Shown here piece after piece: positions 25,562-34,965 of a stretch of 64,000 bases of DNA. How positions within the stretch are numbered: position 1 is the stretch's first letter; each line of letters opens with the position of its first letter. A program made the position numbers and the translations under genes. The DNA is from Roseibium salinum. Its GTDB lineage: Bacteria; Pseudomonadota; Alphaproteobacteria; Rhizobiales; Stappiaceae. The stretch spans positions 3,596,001 to 3,660,000 of the forward strand of contig NZ_JAPEVI010000003.1 in the NCBI RefSeq assembly GCF_026240905.1, in the 5' to 3' direction. Under the pieces are notes generated by a model, which saw only the letters and a list, made by a program, of their open reading frames with translations, was not told where the DNA came from and made no database searches.

Positions 25562-26602
25562 ATGGCACAGTCCGAAGACGACAAAGCGACGCAGGCGCCC
25601 GCCGTCAGAGTGAGGCCGCCGAAGCGCGCCGCGCGGGTGGGCCGGCCGAAGCGCAAGGCTGCAAAGAAGCCGAAAAGCCGGGAGCCGGGCGACGATGCCA
25701 AGCTCCGGCCGTCCGCACCGATCGTGCCGCCGCAGTCCGTGGCAGGGCGTGCACTGACCCTGGTCGTCGCCATCATGAGCTTCCTGGCCTGCCTGACCGT
25801 TGGCGCCGTCTCCGTGGTCTGGGAGGCCGCGGACGCCTGGCAGAACGATCTCGTCCGCGAAATCACGATCCAGATCCGCCCGACGGAAGGCGTCGACATG
25901 CTGCGGGAGATCGACAAGGCGGTGGCCCTTACGCAGGAGTTTCCCGGCATCGGATCCGTTCGTGCCCTTTCCGACGAGGAAACCAAGGATCTTCTCGAAC
26001 CGTGGCTTGGAGAGGGGCTGGACCTGGAGGGCCTTCCCGTGCCGCGGCTCATTCAGATCACGGTCAGCGATCCGGAGCAGCTGAACCTGGCACAGCTCAA
26101 ATCCCAGGTTTCCCAGTCAGTCGCCGGTGCAAGCGTCGATGACCATTCGGTCTGGACCTCACAGCTTTCGGCCATGGCGGGTGCCGTTGTGGTCGGCGGA
26201 TTTGTGATCATGATCCTCATGCTGGGGTCGATGGTGCTCAGTGTCGTCTTTGCAACGCAATCGGCCATGGCCGGCAACAAGGACGTCGTGTCGGTGCTTC
26301 ACCTGGTCGGCGCGGAAGACGGATTCATTGCCCGGGAGTTCCAGCGGCACTTCCTGATGCTCGGCCTGAAAGGCGGCGTTTCTGGAGGTCTTACGGCGAT
26401 ATTCTGCTTCGTGATCCTGGACATGCTCACCCGGCAGAGCTCTGGTCAGGCGGGCTCCGACCAGCTGTCGGCGCTGTTCGGGACGGTGTCGGTCAGTCTG
26501 CCGGGATACTTCGGTGTTTTCGGGATCGTTTTCCTTGTCGCCATCCTCACCGCGCTGACGTCCGGCCTCGCGGTCAAGGCGCATCTTGCGAAAGTGGATT
26601 GA
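25562..26602 (+). CDS. ftsX: cell division protein FtsX
   Basis: A 346-residue permease-like protein. The start is taken as ATG 25562 (AQSEDDK); in-frame ATG 25496 and the earlier codon 25475 are alternatives, and the 210 bp after ftsE otherwise hold no gene. A basic cytoplasmic N-terminus rich in Lys/Arg precedes TM1 (about 65-85). A periplasmic loop follows, and then three helices in the C-terminal half. Pairing with FtsE, the topology and the end TSGLAVKAHLAKVD fit FtsX. The N-terminal extension is longer than in E. coli, as is usual in alphaproteobacteria. Confidence 0.92.
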   Translation: MAQSEDDKATQAPAVRVRPPKRAARVGRPKRKAAKKPKSREPGDDAKLRPSAPIVPPQSVAGRALTLVVAIMSFLACLTVGAVSVVWEAADAWQNDLVREITIQIRPTEGVDMLREIDKAVALTQEFPGIGSVRALSDEETKDLLEPWLGEGLDLEGLPVPRLIQITVSDPEQLNLAQLKSQVSQSVAGASVDDHSVWTSQLSAMAGAVVVGGFVIMILMLGSMVLSVVFATQSAMAGNKDVVSVLHLVGAEDGFIAREFQRHFLMLGLKGGVSGGLTAIFCFVILDMLTRQSSGQAGSDQLSALFGTVSVSLPGYFGVFGIVFLVAILTALTSGLAVKAHLAKVD

Positions 26603-26654
26603 TTTTCAAGCGTAATGCCGCGAAATTGGCCGAATCAACTATCATGGTTGCACC

Positions 26655-27358
26655 ATGACGCATGCTGACACAGTCATAGACCCCGCTTTGGAAGACGCTG
26701 CCGCCACCGTTCCGGAAAATCTGCCGGCCGAGGACGCCGGTGCCAGGGCACCCGGCGGCCGGCAAAAAGGTTCGGGCTGCGGATCCTGTTCGTCGCCGTA
26801 ATCGGCGCGTTGATGGCCGGCGCCCTGAGTCAGTTTGCCTGGTTCGCACACACCATTGCCAGCGCCGAAGTGCCGGACACCGCGAACGCGGATGCCATCG
26901 TCGTTCTGACCGGCGGCCAGGCCCGCGTGAACGAGGCCGTGCGTCTGCTGGAGGAAGGCAGGGCCAACCGTCTCCTGATCTCCGGCGTTCATCCGGGCAC
27001 GACGCGGCAACAGCTCGCGGCGGTCACGTCCTCAAGCATGCCCCTGGAGGAAGCCAGCGTCGACCTGGACCGGGTTGCGCTCAACACGGCCGGCAATGCA
27101 CTGGAGACGGCCCACTGGGTCCGCAAGAACGGATTTTCCTCGCTTCTGGTCGTGACCAGCGCCTATCACCTGCCACGGGCGAAAGCAGAACTGTCCGGTG
27201 CCCTGCCGGATGTCGATCTGATCGCCTATCCGGTGTTCTCCACAGACCTGAATCTGGACAGGTGGTATCGCGAGCCGACAACGATGCGGCTTCTCATGCG
27301 CGAATATGTGAAGTATATCGTCGCCAGACTCCGGATCACCGTGCTGGGTGTGCGCTGA
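26655..27358 (+). pseudogene. YdcF-like (DUF218) protein, apparent frameshift
   Basis: The start ATG 26655 reads a hydrophilic N-terminus to a run of five A (26764-26768), after which the frame stops. Adding one A joins it to the frame that encodes KRFGLRILFVAVIGALMAGALSQ (split: membrane anchor) and the DUF218 domain with ADAIVVLTGG, RLLISGVHPGTT, ALNTAGNALE and VVTSAYHLPRA. With one base restored the gene has exactly 235 codons. The intact piece alone could start only at TTG 26810 or ATG 26813, within the membrane segment. DUF218/SanA-like proteins are envelope-associated, with unknown chemistry. A sequencing error or a recent mutation is likelier than programmed slippage. Confidence 0.75.
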
Positions 27359-27450
27359 CTGCGGTCAGGGCATGGCTGAGCGGTTGACATCGACCAGCTA
27401 GCGGAAGGCTCCCGCGTGAGCCACCTGCCCCTACCAGTTCTCAAGGTGCC

Positions 27451-28227
27451 ATGCTTTTATTGCGCTCTACCGTTTTTCAGATTCTGTTCTATCTGCTGAC
27501 CCTGGTTCTGATGATCGTGTTTTCACCGGCCCTGCTGCTGCCGCGCAAATGGGGGTGGTGGGTCGTGCCGACCTGGTCGCGGGCGCTTCAGCTGCTGATG
27601 CGCGTTCTGGCCGGGATCAAGGTGGAGATCCGCGGCCGGGAGAACCTGCCGGAGGGCGGGCTGATTGCGGCGATGAAGCATCAGTCGGCCTGGGAGACCG
27701 TGGCGCTCATTCCGCTCTTTTCCAGCCCCACGTTCATTTTGAAGCGGGAATTGCGCTGGATCCCGATCTTCGGCTGGTACACGGCGAAGTTCAGGCAGAT
27801 CCCGATCAACCGCGGCCGGCGCTCCGAGGCGCTGAAGGCGATGATGCAGGCGGCCAAGGAAGCCATCGCGGAAGGGCGGCAGATCCTGATCTTTCCGGAA
27901 GGCACCCGCCGCCCGGCCGGTGCGGAGCCCAAATACAAGTTCGGCATTGCCCATCTCTACAAGGACCTGGGGTGCCCGGTCGTGCCGATTGCCCATAATG
28001 CCGGTCTCTACTGGCCGCGCGCCTCCTGGAAGGTTTATCCGGGCACCGTGATCGTCGAGATCCTGCCGCCGATCGAACCCGGCCTGCCGGCCGACAAGTT
28101 CTACGAGACCATGGTGGCCGAGATCGAGGCGGCCAGCGACCGGCTGATCGAGGAAGCCCGTCAGGCCTCCCGGCCCTCTCCGGTGCTCGAACAGGTGGAC
28201 GGCCTGCGCGGCGCCCGTACGGCTTAG
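27451..28227 (+). CDS. plsC: 1-acyl-sn-glycerol-3-phosphate acyltransferase
   Basis: A 258-residue membrane-bound acyltransferase that makes phosphatidic acid from lysophosphatidic acid. One or two N-terminal hydrophobic segments are followed by the catalytic block KHQSAWET. This is the H(X)4E variant in place of the common H(X)4D and is usual in alphaproteobacterial PlsC. Further motifs are FGWYTAKFRQIPINRG, IFPEGTRR and the VPIAHN block. It lies 93 bp after the YdcF-like gene. Confidence 0.92.
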   Translation: MLLLRSTVFQILFYLLTLVLMIVFSPALLLPRKWGWWVVPTWSRALQLLMRVLAGIKVEIRGRENLPEGGLIAAMKHQSAWETVALIPLFSSPTFILKRELRWIPIFGWYTAKFRQIPINRGRRSEALKAMMQAAKEAIAEGRQILIFPEGTRRPAGAEPKYKFGIAHLYKDLGCPVVPIAHNAGLYWPRASWKVYPGTVIVEILPPIEPGLPADKFYETMVAEIEAASDRLIEEARQASRPSPVLEQVDGLRGARTA

Positions 28228-28291
28228 GGACCGTGGGCCAGCGTAAAGGGCGCGAAACCGCCGGCTCTTTACCACTTTGAGATCAGATGAC

Positions 28292-28322
28292 AAAAAAAGA
28301 CCGCTCCGTCTTCGGAGCGGTC
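28292..28322 (-). terminator. terminator of the NCS1 transporter gene
   Basis: A perfect 10-bp stem (28299-28308 with 28313-28322) around a 4-base loop. On the minus strand it is followed by seven T residues. It lies about 110 bp after the stop of the NCS1 gene and beyond the palindrome at 28389. Confidence 0.85.
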
Positions 28323-28388
28323 AAGTTTGCTGCATCAGTCAGAGGTGCTGATACGGCATCAACCCGCTGAGACCATACCGCGGGATTT

Positions 28389-28420
28389 GGAGCACCCTGC
28401 ATTCGGCTGAACGCAGGGCA
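28389..28420. repeat. palindromic repeat, copy C
   Basis: GGAGCACCCTGCATTC, loop GGCT, then GAACGCAGGGCA; a diverged copy of the elements at 12357, 14867, 40234 and 58255. It lies just after the end of the NCS1 gene. Confidence 0.65.
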
Positions 28421-28433
28421 CCCTTGTTGTCGA

Positions 28434-29891
28434 TCAGTGGACAGCCTTGGCCTGGGCCACCTGAAGGCGGGTGAGGCCGACATGCAGGCCGCCGCCCAGA
28501 ACGGCACCGATTACCCAGCCATAGCCGGACAGGTCCGCGAGCGCCGGCACCCATACCGTGGCAACCGAGAACAGCGCGGCTGCCGCAAAGGCGAGAATGG
28601 CCTTCATGTTCCAGCCGTTGTTGTAGTAATAGCTGCCGGCCGGGTCGGACGAGAACAGGTCGTCGACATCGATGACCTGCTTGCGCACCAGGTAATAGTC
28701 CGCGACGAGAATGCCGTAGAGCGGCGCCAGGAAGGCACCCAGCGTGTCGACGAAGGCTGCAACTCCGATGTTGGAAATAACGCTCACCCACAGCGCGCCG
28801 ATAAAGAAGGCGATAACCGCGGTGATGATGCCTCCGGTCTTCGCCGAGATCTTTTCCGGGTTGAGATTGGCGATGTCGTAAGCGGGCGGAATGAAGTTCG
28901 CCACGAGGTTGATCCCGACAGTTGCCGCGAAAAATGTTACGGCGGCGATAAGCGTCAGCAGAACATTGTCGACGCGCTCGACGATATCGGCCGGGTTCAC
29001 CAGCTTTTCACCGAACAGCACGACGGTGCCGGCGGTCACGAACAGCGCGATGAACGAGAAGAACGCCATCGACACCGGCAGGCCCCAGAAGTTGCCGCGC
29101 CTCATTGCGGTTTCGTTCGAGACGAAGCGGGAGAAGTCGCCGAAATTGATCACCACCGCGGCGAAATAGGCGATCATGGTGCCCACGACCGCGACGAAAG
29201 CGGCGACGGGATGGCGCGGATCGGTGGCTTCGCTGCCCTCGAAAATGGTGCCGAGTGCCGCGAAGATGCCGTTGCCCGCCTTCCACCAGATCACGAGGCA
29301 GAGCGCGATCATGACCAGGTAGACGAAAGGTCCGGCCCAGTTCAGGAACTTGCCGACCCAGTCGATGCCCTTCATGAACAGGGCGACCTGGAACACGCAG
29401 ACGATCAGGTAGGAGAGCCAGCCGACGGCCGTCATGCCGAGGAATTCGGTGCCACCCTCAAGGCCGAGAAGGGTATTGAGCAGCAGTGCCACGGCCGTGG
29501 AGGCGAAATAGGTCTGGACACCGTACCAGAAAATCGCGACCACGCCGCGGACCAGCGCCGGAAAGCGCGCGCCGTAGACACCCATCGATGCCCGCGCGAT
29601 CACGGGATAGGGCACGCCATGCTTGACCGAAGGACGACCGGTCAGGTTCACAAGGACCATGACGATGAAACCCGCCAGCACGATCGCGGCGAACACCGCC
29701 CAGCCATTGAGGCCGTAGGTGATGAAGAGAGATGCGGCCAGGGTGTAGCCGAAGAGGCTCTGGATGTCGTTGTTCCAGACGTTGAAGATCTCGAATGCGC
29801 CCCATTTGCGCTCCGTTGCCGGAATCGGCGCCAGATCCTCGTTGTAGAGCCCGCCGTCCCGCGGCTCTGAATTTCCAGGTAGATTGGCCAT
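28434..29891 (-). CDS. NCS1 family nucleobase:cation symporter
   Basis: A 485-residue permease with about 12 membrane helices. The start ATG 29891 has a near-perfect AAGGAGGAG; open sequence further upstream is not coding. The N-terminus NEDLAPIPATERKWGAFEIFNVWNN and the segment GVPYPVIARASMGVYGARFP are NCS1 hallmarks. Members import cytosine, allantoin, hydantoins, uracil or thiamine precursors with Na+ or H+. The exact substrate is unknown. The divergent GntR-type gene is its likely regulator. A promoter and a palindromic operator candidate lie in the shared upstream region. Confidence 0.93.
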   Translation of the reverse strand: MANLPGNSEPRDGGLYNEDLAPIPATERKWGAFEIFNVWNNDIQSLFGYTLAASLFITYGLNGWAVFAAIVLAGFIVMVLVNLTGRPSVKHGVPYPVIARASMGVYGARFPALVRGVVAIFWYGVQTYFASTAVALLLNTLLGLEGGTEFLGMTAVGWLSYLIVCVFQVALFMKGIDWVGKFLNWAGPFVYLVMIALCLVIWWKAGNGIFAALGTIFEGSEATDPRHPVAAFVAVVGTMIAYFAAVVINFGDFSRFVSNETAMRRGNFWGLPVSMAFFSFIALFVTAGTVVLFGEKLVNPADIVERVDNVLLTLIAAVTFFAATVGINLVANFIPPAYDIANLNPEKISAKTGGIITAVIAFFIGALWVSVISNIGVAAFVDTLGAFLAPLYGILVADYYLVRKQVIDVDDLFSSDPAGSYYYNNGWNMKAILAFAAAALFSVATVWVPALADLSGYGWVIGAVLGGGLHVGLTRLQVAQAKAVH

Positions 29892-29982
29892 GTTCTCCTC
29901 CTTGTGACCGCCCTCCCAAGCGGCCGCGCGATGTTTTTGGGCATCGCGACAGTTTCCACTTGCATCTGACATTTTAGGAGAC

Positions 29983-30013
29983 ATTATAGTTGACAAACTA
30001 CCATGAATTTCAA
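29983..30013 (-). promoter_or_regulatory. candidate promoter of the NCS1 gene
   Basis: On the minus strand TTGAAA (30013-30008) and a perfect TATAAT (29988-29983) are separated by 19 bp, a slightly long spacer, about 92 bp upstream of the NCS1 start codon. Confidence 0.5.
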
Positions 30014-30041
30014 GCAGGACTTCATCGGTTTGCTTGACAAT

Positions 30042-30058
30042 CCCTGGTGCATCCAGGG
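30042..30058. promoter_or_regulatory. candidate GntR operator
   Basis: The perfect inverted repeat CCCTGG-TGCAT-CCAGGG lies between the divergent NCS1 and GntR genes, just upstream of the TTGAAA box. The TGG-N5-CCA layout is compatible with a FadR/GntR dimer site. Assignment is inference. Confidence 0.45.
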
Positions 30059-30161
30059 TTCGAAATGAATTCGGGACGAGGTGCTCCGGCACTTTGCAAT
30101 CGAACGGCTTTCGGTCGTTCGTTCGGAAGGGATCGAGCACCCGCCGATGCGGGGAGAGACC

Positions 30162-30821
30162 ATGAATGAAGCGATCAAAGGCGAGCTGCTGACGGACAAG
30201 GCGTATCAGGCGCTCGTGTCCGCATTGCGGACCGGCACGCTTCGCAACGGCCAATTCGTGTCGATGTCGCAACTTGTCGATCTTCTCGAATATCCCATCG
30301 CCCCGGTCCGCGAAGCGGTGAAGCAGGGCAGCGCGCAGGGGTTCCTGTCGACCTTGCCGAAACGCGGCGTGCAGGTACTGGAGGCGAGCCCTGACATCAT
30401 CCGCGAATGCCTCGACACACGCATGGTCCTGGACCAGGAGGGCACGCGGCGGCGCATTTCAGGCGGTGACCTGGAAGGGCTGGACGACCTGCAGCGAAGG
30501 CATGAAACCCTGCTCGAGGAGGCAACGGGAGACTCGGCCGGCCATTTGCCTTCCAAGGCGATCCGGGTGGATCTGTCGCTGCACGACTACCTTGCCGAAG
30601 GCCTCGGTAATTCGCAGCTCGCAGCCGCCTATGATTCCAACCGCATCCGCATCGCCATAATCCAGAACGCGCGGCCCTTTCTTCACGACCGCATCGTTTC
30701 CGCGATGGAAGAGCATCTGGCCGTCATCGACGCTCTGAAGAAGCGGGATGCGGCTGCCGCAACCGCGGCGCTCAAGCATCACTGCGACCAGACCCTGCGC
30801 TGGTGGGGTGTCGTAGCCTGA
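30162..30821 (+). CDS. GntR family transcriptional regulator (FCD type)
   Basis: A 219-residue repressor-like protein. ATG 30162 has GGGGAGAG at 30151-30158. The N-terminal winged helix (about 8-70) includes LVDLLEYPIAPVREAVKQ and LPKRGVQV, normal for GntR. The C-terminal all-helical FCD domain (about 80-215) has Asp/His positions in DLSLHDYLAEG and LKHHCDQTLRWW that may bind a metal and ligand. It is divergent from the NCS1 permease and probably controls it in response to the imported compound or a breakdown product. Confidence 0.9.
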   Translation: MNEAIKGELLTDKAYQALVSALRTGTLRNGQFVSMSQLVDLLEYPIAPVREAVKQGSAQGFLSTLPKRGVQVLEASPDIIRECLDTRMVLDQEGTRRRISGGDLEGLDDLQRRHETLLEEATGDSAGHLPSKAIRVDLSLHDYLAEGLGNSQLAAAYDSNRIRIAIIQNARPFLHDRIVSAMEEHLAVIDALKKRDAAAATAALKHHCDQTLRWWGVVA

Positions 30822-31148
30822 AGCCTGGCGACAAAGCGAATTTCCCAAACCGATCGGGAGGTGATTCGAAATCATCTTGCAGACGGCCGGTGAGGCAGGT
30901 GGCGGCTGCCGCGCGTTACGACAGAAAAGTCTGTTGCCGCCTTTTTGAAGGGCAGCGTTTCAATGCGATGGCCATTTGATATGGGCAATATTGCCATGTC
31001 GCAATCACCTAAGGGTGAATACCAATAAATTTCAACTAAATAATCTAGTGTTTCTTGATTATAACATATGCGTCATTGCGTTATATTTTATTAAGATCTT
31101 GATCTTATAGTTAATATGCATATTTACTTGCGAACAAGTAGGTTAGAA
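30822..31148. other. 327-bp gap, AT-rich in its second half
   Basis: No gene is recognised. From about 31005 the sequence is markedly AT-rich for this genome, with an inverted repeat AAGATC-TT-GATCTT (31093-31106) and CTTG-CGAA-CAAG (31128-31139). It probably contains the promoter of the chemoreceptor gene. The change of composition could also mark a junction. Confidence 0.55.
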
Positions 31149-32621
31149 ATGTTTGGGAATTCAGTAAAACGACTAATCTCTTCGGCCATTGAGCAGTTGT
31201 CCGCAAATGTAATGATTGCGGATCCTGACTACAAAATCACCTATATGAACAAGGCGGTTCTCGATCTCCTTGCCGAAGCTGAAGACGACATCCGCGAAAT
31301 GTTTCCCGATTTTCGGGCGGATCAGCTTGTTGGCAAGTCCATCGACATCTTTCACAAGAACCCGGCAAATCAAAGAGGTGTGTTGGACGGTCTAACGTCC
31401 ACACACCGGGCAACCATCAGGGTCGGCAAGAGGTCTTTCGACCTGGTTGCCAATCATATTCGCAAGGGTGGCAAGCGTATCGGCACCGTTGTCGAGTGGG
31501 CTGATGCCGCTGAACGGCTTCAGAACGTGGAATATCACGCCAAGCTGGACGCTCTTGGCAGATCGCAGGCGGTGATCGAATTCAACATGGACGGTACGGT
31601 CCTGGTGGCAAACGACAACTTCCTGCACGCCCTTGGCTATACACTCGACGAGATACAGGGCAAGCACCACAGCATGTTCATTGAAGGGAGCGCGCGCAAA
31701 GGCGATGACTATCGGCGCTTCTGGAGCGATCTGGCCGAAGGGAAATTCCAGGCGGATGAGTACAAGCGTATCGGCAAGGCGGGCAAGGAGGTCTGGATCC
31801 AGGCGACCTACAACCCGATCTTCGATTCGGCCGGCCGCCCGTACAAGGTCGTGAAATTCGCCAGCGATATCACCGCCCAGGTGTTGGAACGCCAGCGTCG
31901 CATTGTCGTGCAGCAGCGTATTGACGAGGATCTGTCCGAGATTGCAAAGGCGATCTCTAGCGCGAAGGAGCAGGCAACCAGTTCGGCCTCCGCTTCGGAA
32001 CAAACGTCTTCAAGCGTCCAGACTGTCGCTGCGGCAGCCGAGGAACTGGTGGCGTCCATTCAGGAAATCAGCCGTCAGGTTCAAACCGCACTCGACGTTT
32101 CCCAGAACGCGGTCCAGGAAGCGGAACGATCCAGCGAAATCATGTCGGGCCTATCCGAAGATGCCAAGACGATCGGTTCGGTCATCGAACTGATCAATGG
32201 CATTGCCGATCAGACCAATCTTCTGGCCTTGAACGCTACGATTGAAGCGGCACGCGCAGGAGAAGCCGGCAAGGGTTTTGCCGTGGTCGCCTCCGAAGTG
32301 AAGAACCTGGCATCACAGACCAGCAAGGCGACGGAAGAGATCTCCAACCAGATTGGCACGATGCAAGAGACGACCGGTCAGGCGGTAAAGGCTATCGAAG
32401 CGATCATGGCTGTGATCAACAATGTCGGGGATATTGCGGCGGGAATCGCATCTGCGGTTGAAGAGCAGACCGCCGTTACCAACGATATCTCCGCCAACAT
32501 GCAATTCGCGGCTCAGGGCGTCGAACTGATCACGACAAACATGCAGTCGATTTCCTCGGTCACGGCGCAGATAGATGCAGCAACAAGGAACGTCAAGGAA
32601 GCCTCACAATCCTTGATGTGA
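31149..32621 (+). CDS. cytoplasmic PAS-containing methyl-accepting chemotaxis protein
   Basis: A 490-residue chemoreceptor without membrane helices. I chose ATG 31149 ([11 protein letters not shown]) over ATG 31116. The first PAS-like domain is at about 8-125 ([16 protein letters not shown]) and the second at about 130-250 ([18 protein letters not shown]...[15 protein letters not shown], ending KFASDITAQ). The MCP signalling domain (about 265-480) has the conserved hairpin tip [15 protein letters not shown]. The second PAS type often binds haem or flavin and senses redox or oxygen. It is an orphan receptor gene, with no che genes nearby. Confidence 0.93.
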   Translation: MFGNSVKRLISSAIEQLSANVMIADPDYKITYMNKAVLDLLAEAEDDIREMFPDFRADQLVGKSIDIFHKNPANQRGVLDGLTSTHRATIRVGKRSFDLVANHIRKGGKRIGTVVEWADAAERLQNVEYHAKLDALGRSQAVIEFNMDGTVLVANDNFLHALGYTLDEIQGKHHSMFIEGSARKGDDYRRFWSDLAEGKFQADEYKRIGKAGKEVWIQATYNPIFDSAGRPYKVVKFASDITAQVLERQRRIVVQQRIDEDLSEIAKAISSAKEQATSSASASEQTSSSVQTVAAAAEELVASIQEISRQVQTALDVSQNAVQEAERSSEIMSGLSEDAKTIGSVIELINGIADQTNLLALNATIEAARAGEAGKGFAVVASEVKNLASQTSKATEEISNQIGTMQETTGQAVKAIEAIMAVINNVGDIAAGIASAVEEQTAVTNDISANMQFAAQGVELITTNMQSISSVTAQIDAATRNVKEASQSLM

Positions 32622-32649
32622 CGTCAACCGACTGTGGCATTCAGATAGT

Positions 32650-32684
32650 TCCAGGGTCCGTGCGTCCAGGGTGCGGACCCTGGA
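32650..32684 (+). terminator. hairpin after the chemoreceptor gene
   Basis: A perfect 11-bp inverted repeat (32650-32660 with 32674-32684), 29 bp past the stop and before the converging ChaC gene, without a T tract. Confidence 0.5.
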
Positions 32685-32731
32685 GCGATTGAAGATGCAT
32701 CAGCCTGGCACCTGCCCCTATGCCACCGAGC

Positions 32732-33262
32732 CTAACTGATCGCCAGTCCCTTCAGTTGGTCCGCCAGCCAGGCAATGCCCCTGTCGGCGATGCCCATTTC
32801 TTCCAGGTGGGCCGCGGTGTTGATGACATATTCCGGGTTGGCGCCGGACTTTCCGACCGCGCCGATCACGATGTCGAGCTGCTTTTCCAGCGGCAGCGCA
32901 CCGGCATACTGGGGATGACGATGATCGACCATGTAGACCAGCGCCCGCACCCTGTCGCCGCTTTCAAGCACGACGTTGCGCCAGTGCTCCTTATAGACCA
33001 TGGTGGTCTGCTCGCGGGCGCGCAGGTAGTCCAGCGTTTGCGGCCAGGTGTCCGTATGGACCTGATAGGCCATGCCCCTGCAGGCGCCGCCATTGTCCAG
33101 TCCGAACACGAGGCCGGGCCTTTGCTCGGTGCCGCGGTGTACCCAGGAATAGACGCACAGCGCACGATGACCGCCCCGCAACAGGGCCGGTTCGGCGCGC
33201 AGGTGATCAAATCCCGGGTTCCACATCAATGATCCGTAGCCAAATACCCAAAAATCGCTCAT
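32732..33262 (-). CDS. ChaC-family gamma-glutamylcyclotransferase
   Basis: A 176-residue cytoplasmic enzyme that releases 5-oxoproline from glutathione (Cys-Gly is the other product). The start ATG 33262 yields the substrate-binding N-terminus DFWVFGYGSLMWNPGF. The catalytic Glu is expected in REQTTMVYKEHW. ChaC enzymes control glutathione turnover. The gene stands alone, divergent from the DUF2125 gene and converging with the chemoreceptor gene. Confidence 0.93.
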   Translation of the reverse strand: MSDFWVFGYGSLMWNPGFDHLRAEPALLRGGHRALCVYSWVHRGTEQRPGLVFGLDNGGACRGMAYQVHTDTWPQTLDYLRAREQTTMVYKEHWRNVVLESGDRVRALVYMVDHRHPQYAGALPLEKQLDIVIGAVGKSGANPEYVINTAAHLEEMGIADRGIAWLADQLKGLAIS

Positions 33263-33363
33263 ATCGACCTGTTTTCTCGTTCGCAGGTGCGGAGATAGCA
33301 ATCCGGGCCGGTCGATTCAATGCTGAGTCACAGGCAGTCTGTCCAGAAGAGAGTATTTGAAAC

Positions 33364-34413
33364 GTGACAAACGACGCACCGACACCGCCGAAATCCTCAA
33401 GACGCCGCTATATGGTGCTGATCGGCCTCATCGTTCTCGTCGCCGCAGGCTGGTCCGGCGCCTGGTTTTACGGGCGCTCCGTCCTGGCCGGCCAGTTGGA
33501 CAGGCAGATGAACACGATGGCGCAGAACGGCGTGGACCTTTCCTGCCGGGATCTGGCGATTGCCGGGTATCCGTTCCGCTATGAGGTCAGCTGCCTGGAC
33601 ATGCGCTCCCAGGACCGCGCGGGCGCCGCCGCGTCGCTCGGCGGGCTCAATGCGGTCGCGCTGATCTACAATCCCCGGCACGTGATCTTCGAAGCCAAGC
33701 CTCCTGCGGCCGTGGAGATACCCTTTCAGGGCCTTGCGGGCGATATCACCTGGGAGACGGCCCGGGCCAGCATCAAGTTCACGCAAAGCGGCCTGGGAGA
33801 GCTCGATGCGGTCATCGGCGGTCCGGAAGCGGCCTTTGAGAATGCAGTTTCGACGGGCCGCTTCGCCGCGGACAAGGCCGAGGTGCACCTGAGGCAGGCG
33901 CCGGACCGGCCGGAGGCGCTGGACAGCTTCGTCTCGATCAATGACCTGCAGCTGAAATCCCTGCCCGAGCTTCACGAAGCCGTCAGCCTGCGCGGTCACT
34001 TGCGGATCACGGATGGGACGGCCCTTTTGGCAGGCGCCCATCCCGCAAGCCTGGTCCGCATGAACGAGGGTGCATTGCCGGTCGAACTGGTTCTGCTTGA
34101 AGCCTCGCTCGGCGAAAGCCGCATCGGCGCCAGTGGCGATCTTGTCCTTCACGGCGACGGAACGCTCTCCGGTGCGCTGGACGTTACGCTCGGCAATGCG
34201 GACCAGTTGCTGCAGTCGCTGAAGCCGTTCTTCCCGCCGGACGACAACAGGTTCGCGCTGGTGAAAGGCGTCGTCGACAGCCTGAAGCCGACGGCAACCG
34301 ACATGGACGGCGTCCAGTCGATCGCGCTGACCATGACAATCGATCACGGATCCGTCCGCGTCGGCTTCCTGCCCCTCGGCCGGATCCCGCCCCTGTTTCA
34401 GACGGGGACGTAG
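33364..34413 (+). CDS. DUF2125 protein
   Basis: A 349-residue protein starting at GTG 33364, with one N-terminal membrane helix (about 16-36). A large extracytoplasmic beta-rich domain begins with GVDLSCRDLAIAGYPFRYEVSC (split here: GVDLSCRDLAIAGYP and FRYEVSC). DUF2125 is confined largely to alphaproteobacteria and has no known function. The beta-strand pattern and anchor suggest a periplasmic, possibly lipid-related, envelope role. No enzymatic motif is seen. Confidence 0.8.
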   Translation: MTNDAPTPPKSSRRRYMVLIGLIVLVAAGWSGAWFYGRSVLAGQLDRQMNTMAQNGVDLSCRDLAIAGYPFRYEVSCLDMRSQDRAGAAASLGGLNAVALIYNPRHVIFEAKPPAAVEIPFQGLAGDITWETARASIKFTQSGLGELDAVIGGPEAAFENAVSTGRFAADKAEVHLRQAPDRPEALDSFVSINDLQLKSLPELHEAVSLRGHLRITDGTALLAGAHPASLVRMNEGALPVELVLLEASLGESRIGASGDLVLHGDGTLSGALDVTLGNADQLLQSLKPFFPPDDNRFALVKGVVDSLKPTATDMDGVQSIALTMTIDHGSVRVGFLPLGRIPPLFQTGT

Positions 34414-34503
34414 GGCATTTGCCCCACGCCGAGCAGTGTGCGGGGCAGGACTGCCCCTGCATTGCCGCCCCTGACTTGCCGGCAAGGATGTGCGCTGGGC
34501 CCG

Positions 34504-34965
34504 TCAGTCTCCGGAAATCCGGTCGATCGGGATCAGGTAGCTCTTGCGATGATCGGGCTCGGCGATCTTTTCGTAAAGGGCAACGGCGGGCGTGTTCTTG
34601 CCCGGGACGAGCCAGCGCAGGTGGAGCCAGCCGCGTTTCTTGCCCTCGACCTCCAGGGACTCGATCATCTTGCGGCCAATGCCCTGGTTGCGATGGTCCG
34701 GATGCACGTAAATGTCGTCCATCTGGCCGATGCGCAGTCCGGTGATCAGTTCCGGCAGGTCGAAATAGACCGCAAAACCGACCAGCTTTTTGTCCTGAAA
34801 GGCACCGATGACCTCGGCGGTCTTGTCGCCGAGGATCCGCGTGGCGTAATACTCGTCGGGACGGCGCGGCGCGCCGCGTTTCAGCGCCTGCGCATTTTCG
34901 GCAATGAGCGGCGCAAGCTTGTGGGCATCATCCGGCCCCAGGACCCTGATTTCCGTTTTCGTCAT
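34504..34965 (-). CDS. GNAT family N-acetyltransferase
   Basis: A 153-residue acetyltransferase. The acetyl-CoA pyrophosphate loop is RNQGIGRKM, preceded by the strand QMDDIYVHPDH, with LRWLVPGKNTPAVALYEK near the end. The substrate (small amine or peptide) is unknown. It stands alone, converging with the DUF2125 gene. Confidence 0.9.
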   Translation of the reverse strand: MTKTEIRVLGPDDAHKLAPLIAENAQALKRGAPRRPDEYYATRILGDKTAEVIGAFQDKKLVGFAVYFDLPELITGLRIGQMDDIYVHPDHRNQGIGRKMIESLEVEGKKRGWLHLRWLVPGKNTPAVALYEKIAEPDHRKSYLIPIDRISGD

